NCBI GenBank assembly: GCA_037127255.1
Contig: JBANSL010000013.1
Location: forward strand, 16,264,688-16,328,687
Direction of reading: 5' to 3'
DNA from: Persicaria tinctoria
Taxonomy: Eukaryota > Streptophyta > Magnoliopsida > Caryophyllales > Polygonaceae
Length of the DNA stretch: 64,000 nucleotides
The translations under genes and the position numbers were made by a program. A model generated the notes under the pieces. That model saw nothing but the letters and a program-made list of their open reading frames with translations, searched no databases and had not been told where the DNA came from. Of this stretch, positions 12,774 through 22,581 are shown one piece after another; positions within the stretch are counted from its first letter, which is position 1; the number at the start of each line of letters is the position of its first letter.

Positions 12774-13425
12774 ACCTAATCGACCTAAAGTATATTGCAA
12801 TAAAATTCTAAAATGCAATTAACTCATGATTCACAAACAATTTGACAATGCTATAAACATGAAATTAGCTCCAAATCAACCCAACAACACAACCATATCA
12901 TGAATTTCAGTCAATTTGGCCGTTGGCAAAAAACCCCAAATTCTAAAGCATATCGCAATATAAAATTTCAAAATTCAATTAGATCATGATCCATAAACAA
13001 TTTGACAATGCTATGAACATGAAATTAGCTCCAAATCAACCCAACAACACAACCATATCATCAATTTAAGTCAATTTTGCTTTTGGCAAAAAGCCCCAAA
13101 TTCTAAAACATATCGCAATCTAAAATTCTAAAATTCAATTAGCTCATGATCCATAAACAATTTGACAATGATATGAACATGAAATTAGCTCAAAATCAAC
13201 CCAAAAACACAACCATATCATCAATTTCAATCAATTTGGCTTTTGGCAAAAAGCCCCAAATTCTAAAAACATATCGCAATCTAAAATTCTAAAATTCAAT
13301 TAGCTCATGATCCATAAACAATTTGACAATGATATGAACATGAAATTAGCTCAAAATCAACCCAACAACACAACCATATCATCAATTTCAATCAATTTGG
13401 CTTTTGGCAAAAAGCCCCAAATTCC
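12774..13425. repeat. 160-bp tandem repeat, four copies
   Basis: The landmark CCCCAAATTC recurs at 12934, 13094, 13254 and 13415, giving a 160-161 base period. Each unit carries ATATCGCAATCTAAAATTC, a TGATCCATAAACAATTTGAC block and ACACAACCATATCATCAAT. Later copies are more alike than the first. It lies inside the TIR element and codes for nothing recognisable. Confidence 0.9.
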
Positions 13426-13544
13426 GCTCCTAAATCAAACCCTAGATTTTCAATCTCAACCTAAATCATTCAAACAATCTAAATAGTTGTAATAAACAAG
13501 TTTAGGGTTAGAAATCATACCAAATTCGAGTGGAAACAAGGAGC

Positions 13545-13950
13545 AAAATCGGGATTTCGAAGGTATTCCGAGCCACAAACGTCGAACAGGTCTGTCGGGA
13601 GAGATGGGCTCGGTGTGAGCTCGGCTGGGCTCGAACCATGGGGGTTCCGGGCTCGGGGGGTGCGCCTGAGGGAGGGGGTTCGAGCTGGTCGGGGCTGGTG
13701 GTCGGAGGTGGCTCGTGGGTGGCGTGGGAGGCCGAAAACCGAGGTTGCTGGTGGCTCGATGGTGCTGCGATGAGGTGGGCGCGTCGGGGCAGCAGATGGA
13801 TCGAACCAGGCCAGTCCAGGGTTCGGGGGTTGCGCACCGGGGTGGGCTCGAGGGCGGCTGGTCGCTGGTGGCCGGAGGTAGCTCGACGACGTGGCCGGAG
13901 GTGGGTGCGGGGCAGCGGGACGCCGAGAGAGAAACTGAGCGCGCGTTCTA
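13545..13950 (+). other. GC-rich block inside TIR element
   Basis: A sharply GC-rich stretch, rich in GGTGGCTCG and GGGGTTCG words, lies within AT-rich surroundings. Frames are open on both strands (13530-13955 plus, 13508-13837 minus), as expected for GC-rich DNA. The plus-strand peptide is Gly/Arg/Trp-rich without a known domain. It may be captured sequence or subterminal repeat of the element. Not called a gene. Confidence 0.45.
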
Positions 13951-14022
13951 ATTAATTAAAAAAATAAATTTTACACGTTAAGCGGATTTTACACGTTAAG
14001 GAGTTTTTACATTTTAAAGCTT

Positions 14023-14026
<4 letters not shown>

Positions 14027-14072
<46 letters not shown>
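14027..14072. repeat. (AT)n microsatellite, right flank of TIR element
   Basis: AT dinucleotides run from the right terminus of the nested element, then ATAGATATATAGATAATT. This is the other half of the tract at 11641-11700. Confidence 0.9.
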
Positions 14073-14075
<3 letters not shown>

Positions 14076-14699
14076 TATATAGATAATTAAAATTAATATG
14101 TACATATAAAAATATATTTATATTATACCTTAACATTTATTTAAACTCAAAATTTAAAATAATAATAAAACATTAAAAACATATGTAATACAATACATGA
14201 TTTCGTCAGGAAGAGGAAATTACTACTGCATTTGTACTTTATTTTGTTAGACTTTAATTTGTAATAGGATTTTGTAATAGGCAGTATTACATTTTGTAGC
14301 ACATATGTATTACTACTGGCTATACTTTAATATAATTAGATTGCTACTGCATTTGTACTTTGATTTGTAATAGGATTATGTAATTGGATTATGAAATTGC
14401 TACTTGATTTTGTAATACTAGCTACTGTATTACATAAGTATTACTTTAATAGACATATTTTGTAATAGGATTATTATATAAGACTTTAATTTGTACTTTT
14501 CTACTTGTTATTTTTTGGAGTTGATTGTATTATTTTTTAATATTTTTCACGAGGGACAAATCACGTCCCGTCCCGATCCCGTCCTGTCCCGTGAGGGATA
14601 AAACCCGACGGGATTTGAAAAAAAAATCAATCCCGTCCCACAAAAAATACGCTGGACGGGATGCGGGATTACCCTAATCCCGTCCCATGCCTACCCCTA

Positions 14700-15635
14700 G
14701 TGACAACTATAGGATATATAAAGGTGGAATAGTACATTTCTAATTCATTTTTTCGTTTATCATGTATCGACCAATTTGAATTGGTAATCGTAAAACTTTT
14801 ACTATTACCGACCACTTAAGAGATTGTACCAACTTAATTGGTTACCAATTAAGTTGGTTGATACATGTTGGGAATGGTAATTTACCAATTTTTGAACGTT
14901 GAGGAAAAAAACATACAAATACAATACATTTAATTAAAACGTATAAGTTATTCCAATGCTTAGGTTTTCATCTGAACCGACAATATTTAAGCGCGAGGCT
15001 CGGGCTATGAAGACAAGGATGTGGATATTGTCGACTTAGATGAAGATGAGGTTGTGAAGAGTGAAGATGAGGTTGTGAAGGCATACCAAAGGAGATGAGG
15101 CCGTGAAGATGAACGGGAATTCGATCCACTTATGAAGATGAACTTGAAAGTTGGACCTATGAATTCGTATGAAAGGAGACGGGGCTAGATGAAGATGAGC
15201 TCGAAAGTCGGACCTACGAGCGAAGGAGATGAAAATGAACTCGAATTGGATCAGAGAGTGGCTACTATTGAAGCAGTTGAAGCCGATGAAATTGAAGAAA
15301 ACCTAGATCTGAACAAGAGTTCAGAGGCACTGATCGAGGCAGAGCGACACTTTTTTTCTTCATAATTTCCCAATTTGCCTAATTGCATTTTACATAAAAG
15401 GTTAAAAACTTAAATCAATTACAAAATAAATTTAAAAAATAAAAATAAAACTAAATACAGTTGGTTCGGTAGGAATTAGTTGGTATTACCGTACCAAACA
15501 ATTTCAAATCGGTGGGTAATGGTAATACCAACTTTGCCATTTTCATGATCGTTACCGTACTGAGTTTCGGAACTTGGTTCGGTTGGTACATGTTGGTTTA
15601 GTTTTCATGGTAATTTTCCCCAACCCTAACATTAC
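14700..15635. other. Repeat-like region with degenerate acidic coding trace
   Basis: Both flanks (14755-14890 and 15465-15625) are rich in TTGGTAATACC and GGTTGGTACATGTTGG words, suggesting ends of one degraded element. Between them, 15005-15345 has coding-like GAAGATGAG repeats. Two near-copies of a block translate as DELESWTYE and DELESRTYE, interrupted by stops. The family was not recognised. Confidence 0.35.
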
Positions 15636-15639
15636 ATGT

Positions 15640-15765
15640 GCGTAACCCATGGGATTTGTAAAATACAACAACATACCCAGGAATCCCGCTCCGAGCGGGG
15701 TCTGGGGGGTCGAGATGTACGCACCATTTCCCCGACTAAGTCGATATGATGTTTTTGATAGACCC
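15640..15765 (-). mobile_element. 3'-end remnant of RTE LINE or TS-type SINE
   Basis: On the plus strand ACAACAACATACCCAGGAATCCC is followed by GAGCGGGGTCTGGGGGGTCG and ATGTACGCA. This order (ACAAC tail, CATACCCAG, GGGGTCTGGGG, GTACGCA) matches a common plant 3' tail ending in (TTG)n when read on the minus strand. No protein-coding part remains. Assignment is from memory of the motif and not a search. Confidence 0.45.
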
Positions 15766-16020
15766 ATGTGTATACTAATAAGTAGCGAAGAAGCAGAATA
15801 AAATAGGTTGACAACGCAACGAGATGCAGAACAAACTCCAAAAACAACAACCGAGAGACAAAGACAGACATAGTAGGTAGAGCGGGAAAAATACAACAAA
15901 GGGTAAAAATGGCTTATATTATATCAGTATATTATATTTTTTTAGAAGATTTTATCATAATTTATCTACATTATATATATATTATAATATTATAATAATA
16001 TGAAAAAGATATAGTCAAAT

Positions 16021-16188
16021 TGTAGAAAAGTGTAGGAGGCCAAGCTTGCTTTCCATTGATTAATTGATGAGAATATATACACAAAACTAGGGTAAACTAG
16101 GTTAATTCTATCATAACTTACAAAGATATGGTACTTGCTATACAAGGATAAAATCAAATCTAATTACATAAAATATAATATCTCAACA
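16021..16188 (-). repeat. Copia 3' LTR
   Basis: 168 bases, TG...CA on the minus strand. It is followed outside by the CAAAT duplication and preceded inside by the polypurine tract. It lacks a 7-base CAAGTTA-type duplication found in the other LTR. Confidence 0.88.
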
Positions 16189-16199
16189 TTCCCCCTCAA
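16189..16199 (-). promoter_or_regulatory. Copia polypurine tract
   Basis: TTGAGGGGGAA on the minus strand directly precedes the 3' LTR start TGTTGAG, the expected place of plus-strand DNA priming. Confidence 0.8.
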
Positions 16200-16249
16200 G
16201 TTGGAGCGTGAAGATTCCGAATGCCCAACTTGCGAAGGAGTGTGTGAAA

Positions 16250-19222
16250 CTAGGCATGTCCGAGAGCCTTGGTAAGTATATCGGCCAGCTGAAGAGATGA
16301 CCGAATGTGAGCAGTGATGATAGTGTCGGCCTGAACATGATCCCGAATCAGATGACAATCAACCTCAATGTGTTTGCTGCGTTCGTGGAAGACCGGATTG
16401 GAGGCAATGTGCAAAGCGGCTTGATTGTCACACCAGAGGCGCATGGGTTGGCGATGATGGAACCCGAGTGACGCAAAAAAGGACTTGAGCCACACAAGTT
16501 CACAAGTGGTAGCAGCCATGGCGCGATATTCAGCCTCGACAGAGGACCGAGACACAATGGATTGCTTCTTTGTTTTCCAAGAAACCGGGGACTCACCGAG
16601 CATGATGAAGAAGCCCGTTAACGAGCGGCGAGTAAGAGGGCAGGTAGCATAATCTGAGTCGCAATAAGCATTGAGCCGGAGATCACTAGAGCGAGACAAA
16701 AAAATACCCTGGCCGGGGCTGCTCTTCAAATAGCGAACCACACGGAGAGCGGCCTGCCACTGGTTAGCGGTTGGAGACGCCATGAACTGGGCTAAGATAT
16801 GAACTGAGTAGCTGAGCTCAGGTCTTGTGATGGTGATGTAGATCAGGCAGCCAACCAATCGACGGTACTGCTCCGGCCGGTCGAACAAAGGACTGGTGTC
16901 CAGGGCCAGGTTATGGTTTTGTTCAATAGGAAATGATGCCGGTTTAGCAGCCAACAAACCTGCTTCTGTCAGAATATCAAGGGCGTACTTGCGTTGCGAA
17001 AGAAAGATGCCGGAGGGAGTGCGAGTGATCTCAAGACCAAGGAAGTAGCGGAGCTGGCCAAGATCTTTCATGTGGAACTGGGAGTGCATAAAGGCCTTGA
17101 AGCGAGCTATCGAGGACGAGTCATTGCCGGCAATAATAAAGTCGTCGACATAGACAAGGACGTGAATAACAATCCCGGAGCGAGAGAACGAAAAGAGGGA
17201 GTAGTCGGCATATGACTGAACGAACCCGAAGTGCTTCAAAGCGGATGCGAGCTTGAAAAACCAATTGCGAGGAGCCTGACGAAGCCCATAGAGGGATTTT
17301 AGGAGATGACATACCTTTGGCGGGCCCGGAATAGAGAACCCAAGAGGCATGGTCATATAGACTTCCTCATGTAAATCGCCATGCAGAAAGGCATTATGGA
17401 CATCCATTTGATGGAGTTCCCAATCTCTAATGGCAGCCTCTACCAGAAATACCTTGACAGAGACCATTTTAGCAACCGGAGCAAAGGTTTCAGAGTAGTC
17501 AGTGCCTTGAACTTGCCGATTGCCAAGGACAACCAAGCGAGCTTTGCAGCACTCGATGCCTCTGTCTGCCTTATACTTGATCCGAAAGACCCACTTGCCG
17601 CCGATAGGAGTCTTTCCAGAAGGTAAGTCGACAACCTCCCAAGTCCCATTGCAATGAAGAGCGTCGATTTCAAGACGCATTGCATCCCGCCAATGCTGGT
17701 GCTGAACGGCCTCACGAAAGCAAGTGGGCTAGGGGGTAGAGCTGACAGCCGCAAGAAAGTGACGATGTGCCTGGGACAAGTTATCATACCTCACATAATT
17801 AGCTAAAGGATACAAAGTACCTGAAGATGAGATCGAGGAGGGATCCGGCGAGATAGGGGGGCTATGTCGAGCGGCAGAACACACATAGTCGCGAAGACGT
17901 GTGTTTGGTTGGGGTTGACGGCCGCTGCGTCGAGGGGGCGGAGGAGGGGGTGGTGGTGGATTCCCCCTGTCGGCGGTGGGGGCTGCAGGGGCTGGTGTGT
18001 CCTCGTCATAGCAGAGGGGCGAGGGGTGAGACGGGGATGGTTCGACAGGAGCGGCGGAGGGTGGAGATGTGAGCATATAGGGGAAGACGGTTTCATGAAA
18101 GGAGACATCCCTAGATGTGAAGAAGACATTGGTGTCTAGATCATAGAGACGCCAAGCTTTTTGACCGAAGGGGTAACCCAAGAACACACACTGACGACTG
18201 CGAGGGGTGAATTTATCGGTATTGCGAGGGATTTGAGTGGCGTAGCAAAGGCAGCCGAAGACTCGGAGGTGAGAAAAGGTAGGAGGTTTGTGAAAGAGGA
18301 GTTCATATGGAGTTTTGCCATGTAGACGCGAGGTTGGGGTGCGATTGATGAGGTAGCAAGCGGTGAGAACGCACTCGCCCCAAAATTTTTGTGGTAAAGA
18401 GGCTTGGAACATGAGAGCACGAGAGACGTTAAGGATATGACGGTGTTTGTGCTCTACACGACCATTCTGTTGGGGAGTGCTGACGCAAGATGACTCAAAA
18501 AGAATGCCATGCTCTTGAAGGAATGGTTTAAGAGCGATGAATTCAGCACCATTGTCACTGCGAAAGCATTTGATAGATCGATGAAATTGTGTTTGAACCA
18601 TGAAGCAAAACTTGCGAATTAAAGATGAAACTTCAGATTTATGAGACATGAGGTAAACCCAAGTAGTGCGAGAATAGTCATCTAATAGAGTAAGGAAATA
18701 AGAAGCACCACAAGTGGAAGGGATACGGTAAGGACCCCAAATGTCACAATGAACTAAATCGAAACAAATAGTAGCATGAGTAGTACTAATAGGAAATGAA
18801 AGGCGAGTTTGTTTGGCCTTATAACAAATGTCACAAGGATCGCTTTTATTGGGAACAAGTTTGGAATTGGAAATGCTTGGGAAGGACTGAACCAAGTGAT
18901 GGGAGGGATGCCCAAGGCGTTGATGCCATAAGGTTGAGGAGTCGATGACTGTAGTGTGGCAGGAGCGATCATGGGGAGGAGATGGAGGCGGAGTAAGCCA
19001 TCGCAGCCAGGACACCCTATCTCGGACTTCACCCGCTCCAATCAGCGTCCTCGAAGTGCGGTCCTGTATCACGAAAAGCTTGTCAAAGGATATGATGAGG
19101 CAAGAAAACTCAGCAGAAAAACAAGCAGATGAGAGTAGATGACAATCAAGCCCCGGAACCTCGACTCGGGTATAAGAGGCCAAACTTGCTTTCCATTGAT
19201 TAATTGATGAGAATATATACAC
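16250..19222 (-). pseudogene. Copia pol: integrase, RT and RNase H, one internal stop
   Basis: One reading frame runs through both parts and is broken by a single TAG at 17729-17731. The upstream part (19222-17732) has the pre-integrase WHQRLGHPS...CDICYKAK zinc-binding region, then integrase with the catalytic acidic residues in VHCDIWGP, FRSDNGAEF and NGRVEH, and an SRDVSFHE tail. The downstream part (to 16250) has RT with FLHGDLHEEVYM and YVDD, then RNase H with AYCDSDYA and EAEYRAMA, ending in the usual KAL region. The ATG at 19222 lies in the LTR joint and is not a real start. Gag and protease are deleted. The good state of the frame suggests fairly recent loss. Confidence 0.9.
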
Positions 19223-19335
19223 AAAACTAGGGTAAACTAGGTTAATTTTATCCTAACTTACAAGTTACAAAGATATGGTACTTGCTATACAAGGATAAAA
19301 TCAAATCTAATTACATAAAATATAATATCTCAACA
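19171..19335 (-). repeat. Copia 5' LTR, inner end truncated
   Basis: Matches 16031-16188 nearly base for base, with an extra CAAGTTA-type duplication. The inner terminus (ending ...CTACACTTTTCTACA in the other LTR) is replaced by unrelated coding sequence, marking the deletion joint at about 19171. Confidence 0.85.
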
Positions 19336-19340
19336 CAAAT

Positions 19341-19508
19341 AATATTAATTTGCAAAAAAAAATGCTTATATTATATCAGTGTATAATATATGGCAAAACA
19401 TTAATGTCTCACCTTTGAAATGAAACTCCACCGCCGAAAAGCCCAAACATAGTCTAACCCTAGAACCCCCCTCCTTCAATTTCCGGTCAACCCCATATCT
19501 CTAGCCAA
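19341..19508. other. Short gap between Copia element and LINE region
   Basis: AT-rich. The phrase GCTTATATTATATCAGT at 19365 also occurs at about 15911, left of the Copia element, so local target sequence may be duplicated. The LINE 5' region probably starts near 19400. Confidence 0.35.
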
Positions 19509-20177
19509 ATGAGCCCCTTTATCCTCTTGATTCTATGGCTTCTCGCCATTATCCACCACAAAAACAAAGCCACGAGTGAATCCTCAGCCAGCAAAAACCT
19601 TCTCAAGAGAAACAAGAAGCAAAAAAGCGGAAGCAACGACAAATCGAGGACTAAAAGCGGCTATAAGGGCGCATATCTAATTGACGATCCACATCTGCAC
19701 GGGATCTACGAATCCAAAAGGAAAAAGAAAACAAAGAAGCTTCCAGAGACCCAACCTCATCTAGATCTATGGTGTGCGACCCATAGTGGTAGTGGGTTCA
19801 AGTCTCGGCGTGGGAGCCGACTTGGGTTCGGGCAACATCGAACACCCCATAAAGGCCGGAAGAAGGCGAAGAGGAAGAAGGAGCAACAGCTGTCAACCTT
19901 CATACCCAACAAAGACGAGTTTGAGGCGCGACAAGAAGAGGTCCATGAGAGTATGAGAAGTCTCCAACAAAGAGAAATGCAAGATTCATCGGTCGAGTCC
20001 CTCGTCTTTCAACATCAAAATGAAACCCTTAATCACAGGTGCATACTATCCATCTCTACTCATCCACTCGAAGCTAAATCTGTTGAATACCTCTGGTTCA
20101 CTATCCATATAAACGCTAAAATTGAGACCACTGGTACCCTGCTCAATACTTGCCCAAAATCGACTATAGCAGCCTGA
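19509..20177 (+). pseudogene. ORF1-like basic protein fragment of LINE A
   Basis: An open frame of 222 residues with a hydrophobic start, then a long Lys/Arg/Ser-rich stretch (KNLLKRNKKQKSGS, KKTKKLPE, GRKKAKRKKEQ). No zinc knuckle or DUF4283 was recognised. It lies upstream of ORF2, so an ORF1 or leader role is the simplest reading. A following frame, 20150-20413, runs into the solo LTR. It could instead be unrelated low-complexity sequence. Confidence 0.35.
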
Positions 20178-20402
20178 TTGCATATGTAGGTAGCCTATGT
20201 GTGGCGAGAACCCGAAACCTAGTCTTACACCTTAACCCCCTACTTGCGACCCCAACAAATAAGTATGCTAGCTATTGTGCTAATCTGTTTGTGTGCATTG
20301 ATGATCTCTTTGTGGCAAGGACCGACAAAAAATGGAATATACATCTTAATCCACAATCCAAGGCCAAATCAAACAACTTAGACAAAGAAGCAACCTTCTC
20401 AC

Positions 20403-21885
20403 TGATAGGCTAAAACCTACACCCACAAGTGTATGGGGTTTAGTTGTAGTATATCGAGTGTCGTATCACAAGGACCAATGGAGTATCGATTGTAATTTCG
20501 AGCTAGTTCGACCAAGTCCGGAATAAACAAGCAGATTTGAGAGTGTTTGTGTGTAAAGTAACCAAGAAAAGCAATTAAGTATTATGAAATATATATGGGG
20601 AAAATGTTCTAGGATTAAGGATATACCAACAATGCGTCGTCAATAGGCATAAAATATTTTCTTGCTCGAGTGATTTCAAAATCAAATTGTGGAGGTAGGT
20701 TATCTAAGGTAATCGCACATCACCTTTCGGGTTTAGCGCGAATGTGTCTAAATCGGTTAGCAATTCTCCTTTCGGGCTCAAGCAACCGATTTAGGCCCTT
20801 TAAGTTCATAGAGTTTTAGGCAATAGTCATACTAACTTCGCCTTTCGGCTCCGAATAATATCAAAATTGCCCAAAACATCCATGATAACCTAGGAATCCT
20901 CAAGAAGTTTAGTTTCACTTTCGATCAATAAACTTCGGGTTTAATCATGTAGTTCTGATGGATCCTAATCGCCTTTCGGTCTCGATTCACCATCTAAATT
21001 CCAATTTAGGTGTTTTAGTCTTTCAATTTCAAACCCTAAATCAGATCTAATCGACCCACATCAATTAGAATAAGCACAACATGTTTAAACCACAACCTAA
21101 TTCAGGAATCATTCGAGAGATACTAAGAACAAGCCTATTTCCGCATTGTCGGGACAATCCCAACCCTAGAACAAGAAGTCTAGCCACTCATGGAAAAGTA
21201 CATGCTTGATTCAATCAAATTCGGCAAGACAAACATAGAACAATAGAGATGAAAATGAAATTTACCGGAATTTGATAGATCGAACGAGTTTTCTTCTCCA
21301 AAAATCCTAGTCTCCAAAGTTCACACAAAAGCTCCCCTACAATGTCCAATTTCGGCCTGAGCTTTCTTCCCCCAAAAAAAACGTCACTCCCCTTTGAAAT
21401 CTGGCCATTACATTTGTTTTAACAAGGGAAATGTGAAAGGTTGGGCTGATCTGGCACTGTCACGACTCGTGAAGAGTCTGTCACGGGTCGTGACAGCCTG
21501 CAGACGCCCTTAAAGAGATGAGTTCACCTGTCACGACTCGTGAAGGCCTCTCACGAGTCGTGACAGCTTGCTGAAGCTGAAAATTGCACAAACGCCTGAG
21601 TCCCGCGAGTTGTGCTATACCACCTTGAGCTCCTATGAATGTTTCGCTTGATACACTTGCTCTATCACCCATCTCTTTTGCTTTTCTTTCAATCCCTTTC
21701 CATTAGATGCATGCAATTTAGTCCAAATCACCGACCCAAACCTACAAAACACAAACAAAACTTGTGTAGATCTCCGAATCATAGATAATACAGAAACCAC
21801 ACAATAAGACAATAAAAATACTCTAAAATGATGCATGAAACTAACCTAAATGCACATGAATAATATATAAAACTAGGTGCTATCA
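20403..21885. mobile_element. Solo LTR, 1.48 kb, with 5-bp target duplication
   Basis: Begins TGATAGGCTAAAACC and ends AGGTGCTATCA, so the termini are TG...CA with a six-base TGATAG/CTATCA inversion. The same five bases CTCAC stand directly before (20398-20402) and after (21886-21890). No internal retroviral coding region lies between. It contains several TCGCCTTTCGG(G/T) words and two TCACGACTCGTGA-type palindromic blocks (about 21461 and 21532). It interrupts the LINE A 5' region. LTR lineage unknown. Confidence 0.8.
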
Positions 21886-21904
21886 CTCACCAAGGAAGAT
21901 GGCA

Positions 21905-22556
21905 ACATCTACTGATTCTGTCAAACCAGATACCCATAGTTCCATGCTTAACAGCCAAGAATTTGGGAAAGATATACGAAAGCTTAACAGCCAGGGAGTC
22001 TTATCTCCTAAACCCCCAATCGGAAACCCATATAAAAAACCAAAAATCGTGACAATCCAAGACAAAGAAAAACAAAAGATGAAAGGGAAAAGCTTCCATC
22101 GAAACAGGAAGAGATCCACTCCGAACATCAGCTACTATGGGAACTGCAGGACTACACCTCCGTATGCAACTAAGGAAAGCATAAACATTATACCTCTTAA
22201 TCTTATCATCCATAATCCACTATTTGCCATTGTAAAATGTGGGTAAAAGGTATACTGGAAAACGAATGTGTTTGTAATCTTTTGTCCTTTTACATGTGTT
22301 ATCCTATCAACTTTCCAAACTGCGTCCCATTTGGATCATTGTGATACCCTAAGAAACACAAAATCAATTGCTACCGATGCTGTCAAACTTGGTGCAGATA
22401 TTCTCACACTTAAAAACCAAGAAATTGGAAAAGAGATTTCAAAGACAAACAACCACAAAGTGACTATTGACTCTAATAAACCTAGTGTCCATAGCTCAAT
22501 GCTTAATATACAAGAAATCGAAAAAGAGGTCCCTAAGTCTAACAACAAGGGAATCA
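21905..22556 (+). repeat. Three-fold coding repeat in LINE A ORF1 region
   Basis: Three related blocks of about 30 codons contain DSVKPDTHSSMLNSQEFGK (about 21911), DAVKLGADILTLKNQEIGK (about 22377) and DSNKPSVHSSMLNIQEIEK (about 22470). The first and third are closest. The common core is D-x-x-K-P...L-x-x-QE-x-x-K. The repeat supports a real past protein in this stretch, probably the ORF1 linker. Confidence 0.65.
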
Positions 22557-22581
22557 AAACCTCCAAACCAAAAAAGTTAAT

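Larger units (their letters stand above)
11701..14026. mobile_element. TIR DNA element inserted in (AT)n, non-autonomous
   Basis: The two ends are imperfect inverted repeats of about 60 bases. The left begins AGGGATTACTTCAAATGTAA; the right, read on the minus strand, begins AGGGAAGCTTTAAAATGTAA. Both continue with a CCTTAACGTGTAAAA block. Both ends abut AT dinucleotides, so a target duplication cannot be resolved. Inside are TGTGCAA minisatellite sequence, a tRNA-like relic, a 160-bp tandem array and a GC-rich block, but no transposase. The smaller element at 54827-55203 also starts AGGG and also sits in a TA tract, so both may use TA-repeat targets, like Micron-type MULE derivatives. Superfamily is inferred. 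Confidence 0.75.
11616..14699. mobile_element. hAT-like CCCGTCCCGC repeat, split by a nested element
   Basis: The outer parts (11616-11700 and 14027-14699) carry CCCGTCTCGTCCCGCAT, an (AT)n tract, the phrase TATTATACCTTAACATTT, and a right end reading ATGCCTACCCCTA. In reverse this end is TAGGGGTAGGC, like hAT-type termini. A second, shorter copy in the same orientation lies at 59253-59505 and shares these phrases in the same order. The left end appears truncated and no 8-bp duplication was found. The (AT)n tract was the target of the element at 11701-14026. Confidence 0.55.
16021..19335 (-). mobile_element. Truncated Ty1/Copia retrotransposon
   Basis: Bounded by the same 5 bases, CAAAT, at 16016-16020 and 19336-19340, which are the target duplication. 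Both LTRs start TGTTGAGATATTATATTTTA on the minus strand. Domain order, minus strand, is integrase, reverse transcriptase, RNase H, the Copia order. Gag, protease and the primer-binding site are gone: the end of the 5' LTR runs straight into pre-integrase coding sequence. It cannot move by itself. Confidence 0.92.

Noticed and set aside
13508..13955. Possible GC-rich genes on both strands
   Set aside because: Both frames are composition-driven and lack domains or conserved starts; listed only as a GC-rich block.
17381..18139. Plus-strand frames within the Copia element
   Set aside because: Antisense shadows of the pol reading frame.
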